In this document: positions 51,421-59,817 of the stretch, one piece after another
Layout: each line of letters begins with the position of its first letter
Position numbering within the stretch: position 1 is the stretch's first letter
NCBI GenBank assembly: GCA_964634465.1
Contig: CAZWLY010000004.1
Span: 1-64,000 of the forward strand
Origin: CAZWLY01 sp964634465
Lineage (GTDB): Bacteria; Desulfobacterota; Desulfarculia; G963662305
Direction: 5' to 3'
DNA: 64,000 nt
Program-made: the position numbers and the translations under genes
The notes under the pieces: generated by a model
The model's database searches: none
What the model was told of the DNA's origin: nothing
Seen by the model: only the letters and a program-made list of their open reading frames with translations

Positions 51421-51609
51421 ATGGCTACATAGCCGGGCCAATGTCTTGCCGGAAACGCCGGGCCCGGCCGCCGGGTCGGAGGCCAGGTCCCGGGGCGCAT
51501 GGCTGTTGGAGATGATCCTCGGGCCGCCGCGTCAACGGCCGGGTCGGTCGGTCCCCTCTACTCTGCCGGCCGCCAGGCGGCGGGGGTGGATTCTTGGGGC
51601 AATGGTATC

Positions 51610-51625
51610 GTTAGCAAGTGCTAAC
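51610..51625. promoter_or_regulatory. Candidate enhancer palindrome of the Fe-S operon
   Basis: GTTAGC-AAGT-GCTAAC, a perfect 6-bp inverted repeat with a 4-bp spacer, 113 bp upstream of the sigma-54 promoter, the usual enhancer distance. It has the same arm and spacer geometry as the sites at glnB but a different sequence, so another activator is implied. Confidence 0.5.
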
Positions 51626-51737
51626 TTTTACCCCGGCGTGCCGTTAATTACTGTTTACATTCATCCAAATGGCAACGACCGGCTGACTGGTGAATTTTTG
51701 GTGTTATATGTCTAAGATAAGGCCGCCTGGGGCCGAT

Positions 51738-51753
51738 TGGCACTCAACTTGCG
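51738..51753 (+). promoter_or_regulatory. Sigma-54 promoter of the Fe-S/cytochrome b/flavoprotein operon
   Basis: TGGCAC-TCAAC-TTGCG matches the -24/-12 consensus, with GG and GC exactly 12 bases apart. Predicted start near 51765, about 87 bp before the first ATG. Confidence 0.75.
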
Positions 51754-51851
51754 GTTAGGGGAGACAAAAAGCTCGCCGCCGGGGAGCGAGGGGTAATTCC
51801 GGCTCCGGCGCTTCGAGGCTGGCGGCGCAAACCAGACGGGAGAGAGATCAC

Positions 51852-52844
51852 ATGGCGGTTGACATTTCGAGACGCACTTTTTTGAAGGCCACCTTGGCCA
51901 CGGCCGGGGCGGTGGCAGCAGCCGGCGTGCCCGCCGGTTCGGCCAAGGCCGCTCCCGAAAAAGAGCTGGCCACGTTGATCGACATCCGCAAGTGCATCGG
52001 CTGCGAGGCGTGTGTCGAGGCTTGCCAGGAGTCCAACGAGGCCAAGTTCCCCCAGCCGAAAAAACCCTTCCCGGTCATGTACCCCAAAAGCAGGGTCAAG
52101 GTGGCCGACTGGTCGGACAAGCGGGACGTCATGGACCGGCTGACGCCCTACAATTGGCTCTACATCCAGCAGGCCGAGGGGACGTATGAGGGCAAGGAGT
52201 TCTCCTTGACCATTCCCCGGCGGTGCATGCACTGCCAGAACCCGCCCTGCGTCAAGCTTTGCCCCTTTGGCGCAGCCCACCAAGAGGACAACGGCATCGT
52301 CAAGATCGACGACGACATCTGCCTCGGCGGCGCCAAGTGCAAGTCGGTCTGCCCCTGGCACATCCCCGAGCGCCAGACCGGCGTCGGGCTGTATCAGGAC
52401 CTCCTGCCCAACTACGCCGGCAACGGGGTGATGTACAAGTGCGACCGCTGCTACCAGTTGGTGGCCGAGGGCAAGGAGCCGGCCTGCATCGAGATCTGCC
52501 CGGAAAAGGTCCAGAAGATCGGCCCCAGGGACGAGATCGTGGCCGAGGCCCACAAGATCGCCAAGGAGATCGGCGGCTACATCTACGGCGAGAAGGAAAA
52601 CGGCGGCACCAACACCATCTACGTCTCGCCGGTGCCCTTCGAGGAGTTGGACAAGGTCATCGAGAAGGGCAAGGGCCGGCCGCACCTGAAGCGGGTCGGC
52701 AACACCATGGACCAGCCCAACCGCTGGGCGGCGGCGGTGGCCATCGCCCCCATCGCCGGCGCGTTGGGGGCCATCGGCCGTTACCTGAAGCTGGCCAAGG
52801 AGCCCGACCGGACCGCCTCGTCCGCCCGGTCCAAGGAGGAGTAA
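51852..52844 (+). CDS. Tat-exported multi-cluster 4Fe-4S ferredoxin-type subunit
   Basis: 330 residues. Tat signal SRRTFLKATLATAGAVAAAG, cut near AKA. Four Fe-S sites: CIGCEACVEAC, CMHCQNPPCVKLCP, CLGGAKCKSVCP and CDRCYQLVAEGKEPACIEICP. The third has Gly where the second Cys is expected, so it may hold a different cluster or ligand. A C-terminal TM (AAVAIAPIAGALGAIGRYL) anchors it. Resembles the electron-transfer subunits of HybA/FdnH type, but no catalytic molybdopterin or hydrogenase subunit is adjacent. First gene of a sigma-54-preceded operon with a cytochrome b-like anchor 3 bp downstream. Export by Tat places the clusters on the periplasmic side. Confidence 0.88.
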   Translation: MAVDISRRTFLKATLATAGAVAAAGVPAGSAKAAPEKELATLIDIRKCIGCEACVEACQESNEAKFPQPKKPFPVMYPKSRVKVADWSDKRDVMDRLTPYNWLYIQQAEGTYEGKEFSLTIPRRCMHCQNPPCVKLCPFGAAHQEDNGIVKIDDDICLGGAKCKSVCPWHIPERQTGVGLYQDLLPNYAGNGVMYKCDRCYQLVAEGKEPACIEICPEKVQKIGPRDEIVAEAHKIAKEIGGYIYGEKENGGTNTIYVSPVPFEELDKVIEKGKGRPHLKRVGNTMDQPNRWAAAVAIAPIAGALGAIGRYLKLAKEPDRTASSARSKEE

Positions 52845-52847
52845 ACC

Positions 52848-53306
52848 ATGCCCAGCAACGATTTGAATCGGTGGTTGAAGAGACTCTATCTGGCCGGGCT
52901 GGCGGTCATGGTCTTTACCGGTTTTGGCCAGATGCCCATCTTCAAGCGCTACTACATCAACGAGCTGCCGGGCCTGGGCTGGACGGCCAACTTCTACGCC
53001 ACCGTCCAGGTCCACTATCTGACCGGGGCGATTCTGTTGGCCGTGGCCGCCTTCACGGCGGTGGATTTCCTGCTCGTGCGCCGGGCCGAGCGACGCCTGA
53101 CCAGGACCGGTTGGGTCCGGGGGCTGTTGCTGGCCGGCATCCTGGCCACCGGGTTGATCATGTTGATAAAAAATTTGGGCGGGGTAATCTTTAGTCACGG
53201 CTTTTTGGTGGCCGTGAACCTGAGCCACCTGGCTTTGGTGATGTCCTTCCTCTTCTTCGCCCTGGGCTGCCTGGTGACCAGGGCGAAGTGGACCCGGCCA
53301 GTCTGA
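52848..53306 (+). CDS. Cytochrome b-like four-helix membrane subunit
   Basis: 152 residues with four TM segments (YLAGLAVMVFTGFG, LTGAILLAVAAFTAVDFLLV, GLLLAGILATGLIMLI, LSHLALVMSFLFFALGCLV). Histidines in or near the membrane (VQVHYLTG, FSHGF, NLSHLAL) could bind heme b. Smaller than FdnI or HyaC. It probably passes electrons between quinone and the preceding ferredoxin-type subunit. No family name is certain. Confidence 0.75.
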   Translation: MPSNDLNRWLKRLYLAGLAVMVFTGFGQMPIFKRYYINELPGLGWTANFYATVQVHYLTGAILLAVAAFTAVDFLLVRRAERRLTRTGWVRGLLLAGILATGLIMLIKNLGGVIFSHGFLVAVNLSHLALVMSFLFFALGCLVTRAKWTRPV

Positions 53307-53334
53307 ACCCGGCCCCCGGCCAAGGAGGTCGTCA

Positions 53335-54234
53335 ATGGCGACTGATTACGACGTCATCATTCTCGGCACCGGTCCGGCCGGTCTCCAGGCGGCCATCCAC
53401 GCCGGTCGCAAGAAGGCCTCGGTCCTTGTCCTCGGCCGGTGGGAAAAATCCAGCCTCTTCAGGGCCCACGTGAAGAACTACTGCTGTTTGAGCGGCGTCT
53501 CCGGCGAAGAGCTCTTGAACGAGGGCCGGCGCCAGGCCGAGAAGTCGGGTGCGGTCTTCTTGGACCAGGACGTCCTGGAGATAAGAAAGGACGACGAGAT
53601 CATCAAGATCAAGGTCGAGTCGGGCCGTGAACTCACCTGCCGGGCCCTGGTCATCGCCACCGGCATCTCCAGGAGCAAGCTCAACGTGCCCGGCGAGAAG
53701 GAACTCCTGGGCAAGGGAGTCAGCTACTGCGTCGATTGCGACGCCAACTTCTTCCGCGACGAGAAGGTGGCCGTCGCCGGCGGCGGCAGCGCCGCCGTGG
53801 CCGGGGCGTTGCAACTCCTTTTCTACGCCAGCGAGGTCCACCTGATCTACGACGAGCTGGAGGTGTCCGAGTCCCTGGCCGGGCAGTTGGAGAAAAGCGA
53901 GGTCGTCCTCCACCCCGGCCGCCGGGTGAAAGCCATCGAGGGTGAGGACCGGGTCGAGGGGGTCGTCCTGGACGACGGCCGGCGTCTCGAGGTGTCCGGC
54001 CTGTTCATCGAGTTGGGGGCCAAAGGGGCGATCGAGCTGGCCGCCGGACTCGGCGTGGCTATGGACGACGAGACCTTCCAGTACATTGCGGTCAACAAAA
54101 AGCAGGAGACCAACCTGCCCGGCGTCTACGCCGCCGGCGACATCTGCGGTCCGCCCTGGCAGATGGCCAAGGCCGTCGGCGAGGGCTGCGTGGCCGGCAT
54201 CGAGGCCGCCGCCTACGCCAAGAAGTTCAAGTAA
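53335..54234 (+). CDS. Thioredoxin reductase-like flavoprotein
   Basis: 299 residues in the TrxB fold: FAD motif IILGTGPAGLQAA (9-21), redox-active CVDC (132-135) in YCVDCDANFF, second dinucleotide motif VAGGGSAAVAGAL, and GVYAAGDIC near the end. In the NADPH-binding half the usual HRRDxxR motif is absent (LIYDELEVSES instead), so NADPH is an unlikely donor. Ferredoxin, F420 or NADH are alternatives. Two additional cysteines at 50-51 (NYCCLSG) are unusual. Third gene of the sigma-54-preceded operon, implying electron transfer from the membrane Fe-S pair to a disulfide. Confidence 0.82.
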   Translation: MATDYDVIILGTGPAGLQAAIHAGRKKASVLVLGRWEKSSLFRAHVKNYCCLSGVSGEELLNEGRRQAEKSGAVFLDQDVLEIRKDDEIIKIKVESGRELTCRALVIATGISRSKLNVPGEKELLGKGVSYCVDCDANFFRDEKVAVAGGGSAAVAGALQLLFYASEVHLIYDELEVSESLAGQLEKSEVVLHPGRRVKAIEGEDRVEGVVLDDGRRLEVSGLFIELGAKGAIELAAGLGVAMDDETFQYIAVNKKQETNLPGVYAAGDICGPPWQMAKAVGEGCVAGIEAAAYAKKFK

Positions 54235-54267
54235 GAGCCCGGTAAGAGGGAGGGGGCTCAAATAAAA

Positions 54268-54293
54268 GCGCCGGGGCCGTTCGGCCCCGGCGC
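54268..54293 (-). terminator. Terminator of the frdCAB operon
   Basis: Perfect 12-bp stem GCGCCGGGGCCG / CGGCCCCGGCGC with a 2-nt loop. On the minus strand it is followed by TTTTATTTG, so it ends frdB transcription; on the plus strand there is no T-run, though it may slow the convergent operon. Confidence 0.8.
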
Positions 54294-54315
54294 GCCAGTG
54301 TTTAGGCCGGCGGCC

Positions 54316-55056
54316 TTACTTCCTCTTGAAGATCTGCTTCAACGCGGTGAAGCCCATCTTGCGGCGCAGGATGCCCAACTGATCCTGGAGCGGCAGGTTC
54401 TTGGGGCAGACGTCCTCGCAGGCCAAAAGCCCCATGCAGCCGAAGATGCCCTCGTCGGTGCCGACGATCTCGAAGTAGTCGGCGTCGGTCCGCTTGTCCC
54501 GCGGGTCCATGATGAAGCGGGCGACCCGGTTCAAGGCCACCGCCCCGACGAAGTCCTCGCGCATGTTGGCCGTGCCGCAGGAGGCGACGCAGCAGCCGCA
54601 CTCGATGCAGCGGTCGAGTTCGTAGATCTCTTCGGCCAGGGCGTTTTCCATGCGCTCTTCCTCGGCCTCGGGGTCGAAGACCTCGTCGGTGTGGATCCAG
54701 GAGCCGACCTTCTCGTTCATCATCCTGAACCAGGTGCCGGTGTCCACCGACAGGTCGCCGATCAACTTGAAAACCGGCAGCGGCAGCAGGGTGATCTCCT
54801 CGGGCAGATCTTTGGTCAAGGTGTGGCAGGCCAGCTTGGGCCGGCCGTTGATCATCATCCCGCACGAGCCGCAGACCGCCGCCCGGCAGGAGAAGTCGAA
54901 CATCAGCGACGGATCCTGCTCTTCCCGGAGGCGGTTGAGAGCGATGAAGATGGTCATGCTCTCGGTCTCCTCCAGATTGAAGGCCTGCATGTGCGGCTTG
55001 GAGTCCGGATCGTGGGGGTTGTAGCGGAAGATGTTGAACTTGAGCATGCGTCCCAT
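54316..55056 (-). CDS. frdB: Fumarate reductase / succinate dehydrogenase iron-sulfur subunit
   Basis: 246 residues with the three cluster sites: [2Fe-2S] (CRAAVCGSCGMMINGRPKLAC), [4Fe-4S] (CIECGCCVASC) and [3Fe-4S] (CMGLLACEDVCP). It carries electrons between FAD in FrdA and heme b in FrdC. The sequence type matches the diheme quinol:fumarate reductase group of Wolinella and Desulfobacterota. Direction in vivo, fumarate reduction or succinate oxidation, cannot be read from sequence. One base separates it from frdA. Confidence 0.94.
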   Translation of the reverse strand: MGRMLKFNIFRYNPHDPDSKPHMQAFNLEETESMTIFIALNRLREEQDPSLMFDFSCRAAVCGSCGMMINGRPKLACHTLTKDLPEEITLLPLPVFKLIGDLSVDTGTWFRMMNEKVGSWIHTDEVFDPEAEEERMENALAEEIYELDRCIECGCCVASCGTANMREDFVGAVALNRVARFIMDPRDKRTDADYFEIVGTDEGIFGCMGLLACEDVCPKNLPLQDQLGILRRKMGFTALKQIFKRK

Positions 55057-55057
55057 G

Positions 55058-56902
55058 TCAGCCCTCCTGTCCCGGCAGAGTCTCGGCGGGGATTATCTTG
55101 GCGCCGCCGTATCCGCGTTCGCCGGGAGGCAACTCCCAGACCAGGGACGCGGGTTCGTATTCCAGGGTCGGCAGGTCGTCGCCGTCGCTCTTCCAGTAGG
55201 CCAGGGTCCGATTCAGCCAGTCGCGGTCGTTGCGCTCGGGGAAGTCTTCCCGGGCGTGGCAGCCGCGGCTCTCGGTGCGCTGAAGCGCGGCGTAGGCGAC
55301 CATCAACGCCAAGCGGACCATCGACTTGATCTTGATGGCCAAAGACAGCTCGGGGTTGGCTCCGACGCCGCTCGAACGCAGGCCGACCTTCTTGGCCCGT
55401 TCGTGGATGGCCGTCAGGTCGTCTACGGCGCTTTGGAGCTCGTCGCCGTTCCTGAAGATGCCCACCTTGTCCATCAGCGTATTTTGCATGTCGGTGCGGA
55501 TGGCGAAGACGTTCTCGTTGCCGTCCTTGCCTTTGATCAGCCGGTCGATCTTCTCTTTGTCCCGGGCCAGGGCGTCGCGGACGGTCTCGGTCTTGAAGCT
55601 GGTCTCGTAGCCTTCGAGGAACTCGACCACCTTCTTGCCGATGTAGCGCCCGGCGACGATGGTCTCGGCCAGGGAGTTGCCGCCCAGGCGGTTGAAGCCG
55701 TGCATGTCCCAGCAGGCCGCCTCGCCGGCGGAGAAGAGACCCTTGAGCCCGTAGGCCGCGCCGTCGCTGTTGGTCCTGACGCCGCCCATGGAGTAGTGCT
55801 GGGCCGGCCGGACCGGGATGAGCTGGTGGATCGGGTTGACGCCCAGGAAGTTCATGCAGATGTCGTAGACCTCCCGGAGCTTGGTGGTGATGTGTTTCTC
55901 GCCCAGGTGGCGGATATCCAGCCAGAGGTGGTCGCCGTAGGCCGAGGGCACGCCCTTGCCCTCCCGGATGTGGTGGGTCATCCAGCGGGAGACCACGTCC
56001 CGGGAGGCCAGCTCGGCCTTGGCCGGCTCGTAGATGTGCATGAACCGCTCCTCGTTCACGTCGAGGAGGGTGCCGCCGTCGCCCCGGCAGCCTTCGGTGA
56101 CCAGGATGTTGGTCGGCACGATGCCGGTCGGATGGAACTGGATCGCCTCGGGGTTGCCGATGGGCACCAGTCCCGTATCCAGGGCGATGATGTGACCGCC
56201 GCCGTCGTTGATCACGGCGTTGGTCGTCTCTCGGTAGAGCCGGCCGTAGCCGCCGGTGGCGATCAGGGTCGCCTTAGCCAGATAGACCTTGAGCTCTCCG
56301 GTCTTCAGATCCCGGGCCACGGTGCCCATGCAGGTCTGGCCGTCGTGGATGAGGCTTATCGCCTCGGTCCGGTCGTGGACCTTGACCCCCAGCTCGACGA
56401 CCTTATTGTCCAGGGTGAAGAGCAGGGTATGGCCGGTTCCGTCCGAGGTGTAGCAGGTTCGCCACTTGGCCGTGCCGCCGAAGTCGCGGGCGGTGATGAG
56501 GCCGTGGTTCTCGGCCTTCTCTTCCTTCTCGTACTGCTTGCCGCCCTTGAAGTAGGTCGATTTACCGGCCTCGACCCGGTTCCAGGGCATGCCCCAGAAG
56601 GCGGCCTCCCTCACGGCGATGGGCGCGGTGTCGGCGAAGATGCGGGCGCACTCCTGATCGCAGCCCCAGTCCGAGCCCTTGACCGTGTCCTCGAAGTGGA
56701 TGTCCGGGTTGTCGCCCTCGCCCATGACGCAATTGCCCAGCGAGGCCTGCATGCCGCCCATGGCCGCGCAGGAGTGGGAGCGGCGGGGCGGAACCAAGCT
56801 CAGGCAGATGGTCTCATAGCCGGCCGCCGCGGCTTCGATGGCCACCCTCTCCCCGGCCAGACCGGCGCCGATGCACAACAGATCGGTAACGATGGCGTCC
56901 AT
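55058..56902 (-). CDS. frdA: Fumarate reductase / succinate dehydrogenase flavoprotein subunit
   Basis: 614 residues with FAD motif DLLCIGAGLAGERVAIEAA, covalent-FAD His in PRRSHSCAAMGGMQAS (about residue 42), GDNPDIHFEDTVKGSDW, the substrate-site HPTGI (QFHPTGIVPTNIL) and the catalytic Arg region RPAQHYSMGGVRTN. The ATG is set by AGGAGG six bases upstream at the end of frdC. Catalytic subunit facing the cytoplasm. Confidence 0.95.
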   Translation of the reverse strand: MDAIVTDLLCIGAGLAGERVAIEAAAAGYETICLSLVPPRRSHSCAAMGGMQASLGNCVMGEGDNPDIHFEDTVKGSDWGCDQECARIFADTAPIAVREAAFWGMPWNRVEAGKSTYFKGGKQYEKEEKAENHGLITARDFGGTAKWRTCYTSDGTGHTLLFTLDNKVVELGVKVHDRTEAISLIHDGQTCMGTVARDLKTGELKVYLAKATLIATGGYGRLYRETTNAVINDGGGHIIALDTGLVPIGNPEAIQFHPTGIVPTNILVTEGCRGDGGTLLDVNEERFMHIYEPAKAELASRDVVSRWMTHHIREGKGVPSAYGDHLWLDIRHLGEKHITTKLREVYDICMNFLGVNPIHQLIPVRPAQHYSMGGVRTNSDGAAYGLKGLFSAGEAACWDMHGFNRLGGNSLAETIVAGRYIGKKVVEFLEGYETSFKTETVRDALARDKEKIDRLIKGKDGNENVFAIRTDMQNTLMDKVGIFRNGDELQSAVDDLTAIHERAKKVGLRSSGVGANPELSLAIKIKSMVRLALMVAYAALQRTESRGCHAREDFPERNDRDWLNRTLAYWKSDGDDLPTLEYEPASLVWELPPGERGYGGAKIIPAETLPGQEG

Positions 56903-56904
56903 GT

Positions 56905-57567
56905 CTAACCTCCTATCGGCAGGGTGGCGAAGCGGATGATGGTGATTAAGCCGATGAAGATGAAAATCCCGGTCAAGATGTTCTCGAACCGGTGAGCCTT
57001 CTTGCGTCCGTCGCGCTTGATGAAGCCCCACTTGACGCCGATGCGGTAGAAGCCGATGCCGACGTGAAGCTCGACCAAGGGCATCAGGATCAGATAGAAC
57101 ACCAGCCAGAAGCCGCCCTGAACCCTGGCGGCCGACTTGGCGGCGGTGATGGGCAGGTCGGTCAAAACCGTCCAGACGTGGATCGAGCCCATGATCAAAA
57201 TGATCATCGCCGACACGGCCTGGATGAGCCACAGCCAGGTGTCGCCGTGGCGCATCAGCCGGGCGTGTTTCCAGATGGCGACCTGCTCCTTCGACCTGAA
57301 CGGTACCTTGCGGGCGGCCAGGACGAAGTGCAGCAGCAGTGTCGCCCCGATGATCGGGCCGCCCACCTGGGCCATGTAGGTCGCCTCGAAGAAGTAGGCG
57401 ATGGCGTTCATGACGTTGGCGCCGAGGTTGACCGAGGCGACCAGGATCATATGGCTCCACATAAAGAGGATCAACCCCGCTCCGGTGAGCATCTGGAGCC
57501 AGTCCAGGTAGGCCGCGGTTCGACCGGGCGCCCTTACGGTTGCTGAGGTAGAAACATGGCTGGCCAT
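56905..57567 (-). CDS. frdC: Fumarate reductase cytochrome b subunit
   Basis: 220 residues, five TM helices. Four well-placed histidines (H39, H80, H130, H168) can ligate two hemes b, as in the Wolinella-type diheme enzyme. Glu-166 two residues before the last His (VELHVGIGFYRIG) corresponds to the glutamate of the proposed E-pathway for transmembrane proton transfer. The ATG at 57567 has GGAG upstream; a longer frame into the promoter region is rejected. First gene of frdCAB. Confidence 0.92.
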   Translation of the reverse strand: MASHVSTSATVRAPGRTAAYLDWLQMLTGAGLILFMWSHMILVASVNLGANVMNAIAYFFEATYMAQVGGPIIGATLLLHFVLAARKVPFRSKEQVAIWKHARLMRHGDTWLWLIQAVSAMIILIMGSIHVWTVLTDLPITAAKSAARVQGGFWLVFYLILMPLVELHVGIGFYRIGVKWGFIKRDGRKKAHRFENILTGIFIFIGLITIIRFATLPIGG

Positions 57568-57706
57568 TTTAACTCCATAATCTAGTTTCAATCGGCCGGC
57601 CGCGGGTCGGAGCGATCGAATCGCGAACTCGACTTCAGCGGCGCCGGTGAAACGAAAAAAACAGACGGCCGAAACCGCCCCCCAGCCCCATTCGGGGCTG
57701 TGCCGG

Positions 57707-57735
57707 ATGATACTTCCACTCCCCAACGATGTCAA
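57707..57735 (-). promoter_or_regulatory. Sigma-70-like promoter of frdCAB
   Basis: Minus strand: TTGACA (57730-57735), 17-bp spacer, TATCAT (57707-57712). About 140 bp of leader precede frdC and include the small hairpin AGCCCC-ATTC-GGGGCT (57684-57699). The stretch 57568-57953 otherwise holds only the promoter below. Confidence 0.7.
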
Positions 57736-57820
57736 GGCGGGCCGGCGAAAAATGAACCCGGTTCAGCCGGGCTCGGCGGCCTTGGTTCGGCCTCTGCCGG
57801 CCCGCCTCGACGGCGGTTCG

Positions 57821-57848
57821 TTGACTGGGACCGAGCGGCCGGTATATT
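57821..57848 (+). promoter_or_regulatory. Sigma-70-like promoter of the secreted 226-aa protein gene
   Basis: TTGACT (57821-57826), 16-bp spacer, TATATT (57843-57848), about 105 bp before the ATG at 57954. Confidence 0.6.
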
Positions 57849-57953
57849 GTGGTTCGAGACCGGGGATTCGCCCTGGACCGAACGGGGCGCGCGGCCTCTT
57901 CAAGCCCGGCCGCAAAAGAAGGACTCGCCGCCGGCCGAGAAGGGAGACTGACC

Positions 57954-58634
57954 ATGGCGACCAGACGAGCGATCGTGTTCACCTGCCTCTTGCTGAGCCT
58001 GTCTTTGGCCGCTTGGCCGGCCTGGGGCGGGGCCAAACGGCCCTCCGCGGTGAAGGCGGCGGCGACCCGGGCGATGATCGAGCGGGACGTCAAGCGTTTT
58101 ACGGCCATGGGCGGGGTCTATCGACCCAAAGGCTTTGTCGAGTTCCCCAATGATTCAACGCCGTTTACGGTGGCCGACAGGATCGGTTCCGGCCTGTTGG
58201 GCGGCCGGATGATCTACTATACCCCGGACGGGATTCAGATCAGAAAGAACTACTACTGCGATTACCGGGGGACCGCCTTTTTACAGTACTGGGTGCCGGA
58301 CGGCGCGGGCGGGGCCATCCCCTTCGCCTGGCAGGACGCCATGTTCTTTTGCTCCTCGGGCGGCGCGCCGGCCGGATCCAACCCCCTCTACGTGGACATC
58401 GACGCCGACGGCAAGCCGGAGATACGGTTCCGCTATCTCGACGACATCTCCGTCGAGTCGTCCAGCGATCGCGCCCTGGTCAGGACCTTCACCGGCGACA
58501 TCCTGCCCTCGTGGGTGAGGGCCGCGGCCGGCGACAGCCTGAAGCGGCTGTCCAAGGAAAAGCTGCCGGCCGGCTCGAAGTACTGGGGCGACGACGCCTA
58601 CTCGGTCGCCGACCCCTTCGACGTGGGCGACTAG
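57954..58634 (+). CDS. Secreted hypothetical protein
   Basis: 226 residues. Signal peptide (FTCLLLSLSLAAWPAWGGA) followed by a globular domain of unknown type: GFVEFPNDSTPFTVADRIGSG, GGRMIYYTPDGIQIRKNYYC, then NPLYVDIDADGKPEIRFRYLD, which resembles an Asp-rich calcium loop of FG-GAP type. Two Cys (YYCDY, FFCSS) might form a disulfide. Not recognised. The start has AGGGAG nine bases upstream and its own promoter. Confidence 0.75.
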   Translation: MATRRAIVFTCLLLSLSLAAWPAWGGAKRPSAVKAAATRAMIERDVKRFTAMGGVYRPKGFVEFPNDSTPFTVADRIGSGLLGGRMIYYTPDGIQIRKNYYCDYRGTAFLQYWVPDGAGGAIPFAWQDAMFFCSSGGAPAGSNPLYVDIDADGKPEIRFRYLDDISVESSSDRALVRTFTGDILPSWVRAAAGDSLKRLSKEKLPAGSKYWGDDAYSVADPFDVGD

Positions 58635-58760
58635 CCGACAGCCGATCCCGCTCGCGCCCTCGCTCGCCCCGGCGTTAGACCGCCGCCGAGAGAATTCAGC
58701 GCCGCCGGCAATATGCCGACTTGGTCCCGCTGGACAGGAAAAGCGAGGCGTCCTTGAAAA

Positions 58761-59027
58761 CTACACTAGCTCGCCGAGAACACGGCCGTACGTATCCCGA
58801 CCGTGAACGACCACTTGAACCGCTTTCCCCTCGATTTTGTCTTGAAGCCGGGCCTTGGCGGCCTGTCCCCCTGGACTTGAGATTTCGGGAGCATCAATGC
58901 CCGTCAAGCGAACTCGTTCCAAGGAGCCGTATTGGTAGGCGTTGCTATCGCCCACATGAGTAACGCCCAGCTCAAAGGTGTCGCCGTCTATCACGCTGAT
59001 GACGTTTCCCCAGACTACATCCGGCAT
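58761..59027 (-). CDS. Truncated staphylococcal nuclease-like (SNase) protein
   Basis: 88 residues with the SNase core: VWGNVISVIDGDTFEL, LERVRLTGIDAPEISS (catalytic Arg and calcium Asp) and DTYGR (the second catalytic Arg). The protein stops right after GRVLGELV, so the C-terminal helices of the roughly 130-residue domain are missing and no frame nearby restores them convincingly. AGGAGG eight bases before the ATG supports the start. The surrounding 58.7-59.25 kb is clearly less GC-rich than the rest, a sign of transfer or decay. May be a relic or a minimal variant. Confidence 0.7.
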   Translation of the reverse strand: MPDVVWGNVISVIDGDTFELGVTHVGDSNAYQYGSLERVRLTGIDAPEISSPGGQAAKARLQDKIEGKAVQVVVHGRDTYGRVLGELV

Positions 59028-59247
59028 ACTCGCCCCTCCTAATCTTTGTGGTCTAGGTGTACCCTCTATGCGTCCTCGCCTGTTGGAGTGTTTGTCTCCA
59101 ACGCGACCCACTGGTTATTGTATTTGCACGCCGCCCATTTGCCCAAAAATATCCTTTTTATGGCTGTTATCAGGCAGATAGGCCCCGCCACTAATCGCGG
59201 CGTTTTCGTGTTGTCGGCGAAACTGAAGTTCGCCGGTTTGGCTTGTT

Positions 59248-59796
59248 TTATAGAAGGTGTAGAAGCGCCGAGCGGCTCAGGCGGATCTTGGGCCGTTCGA
59301 TGACGGCCAGTCCGGCCTGGTGGGCCAAAGAGATGGATTCCTCGAAGGCGGCTTGGTTGATGTGAGCCCTCGGTTCTGCGACCAGCAACCGGGATTCGGG
59401 CTTGAGACAGGCGGCCAGTTGGGAGAAGAGGCGGCGCTGATCCTCGACCTCGTGGACCACGGCGAAGGCCAGGACGAAATCGACCGGTTCCTTGACGCCG
59501 ATGTCGTCTTTACGGCATCGCCGCGGCTCGATTATCCCGTCCACCCCGGCCCGCCTGGCCCGGCGCTGGAGCATGTCCAGCATCTTGGGCTGGAGGTCCA
59601 CGGCGATCACCCGACCTTCACGACCGACCAACTCGGCCATGGCCACGGAAAAGAAGCCCGGCCCGCAGCCGATGTCCAGGGCGGTCTGGCCGGGTTCGAG
59701 GTAGGGAGCGGTTATCGCCTGGGGGTCTTGAAGTAGTTTGCGGAACGGGTTGGCCAAAAAGACGGCCAGCCAAGGCGGGCAGACATGACCGGCCAT
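59248..59796 (-). CDS. Class I SAM-dependent methyltransferase
   Basis: 182 residues with motif I TALDIGCGPGFFSVAMAEL (about 38-56), motif II RVIAVDLQPKMLDML and the post-motif VDFVLAFAVVHEVEDQRRLFSQL. Methyl acceptor unknown; it resembles UbiE/ArsM-like small methyltransferases. The start is the ATG at 59796 upstream of MAGHVCPPWLAVFL. 219 bp of lower-GC noncoding sequence separates it from the nuclease gene. Confidence 0.85.
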   Translation of the reverse strand: MAGHVCPPWLAVFLANPFRKLLQDPQAITAPYLEPGQTALDIGCGPGFFSVAMAELVGREGRVIAVDLQPKMLDMLQRRARRAGVDGIIEPRRCRKDDIGVKEPVDFVLAFAVVHEVEDQRRLFSQLAACLKPESRLLVAEPRAHINQAAFEESISLAHQAGLAVIERPKIRLSRSALLHLL

Positions 59797-59817
59797 GAAT
59801 CTACACCCGGGCCGGGC

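Larger units (their letters stand above)
51246..51851. other. 606-bp noncoding stretch before the Fe-S operon
   Basis: No credible gene. It holds, in order, the promoter side of the 97-aa gene, an IS200/IS605-like terminal relic (51303-51420), an AT-rich zone with a 16-bp palindrome (51610-51625) and a sigma-54 promoter (51738-51753). The AT-rich part (51600-51720) differs strongly from the surroundings. Confidence 0.6.

Noticed and set aside
51610..51625. CIRCE (HrcA) element
   Set aside because: Only the GTGCTAA half looks similar; the 9-bp spacer and the TTAGCACTC arm are missing, and no chaperone genes are near.
59046..59303. 85-aa plus-strand open frame in the lower-GC patch
   Set aside because: No ribosome site, no domain, overlaps the end of the methyltransferase gene on the other strand.
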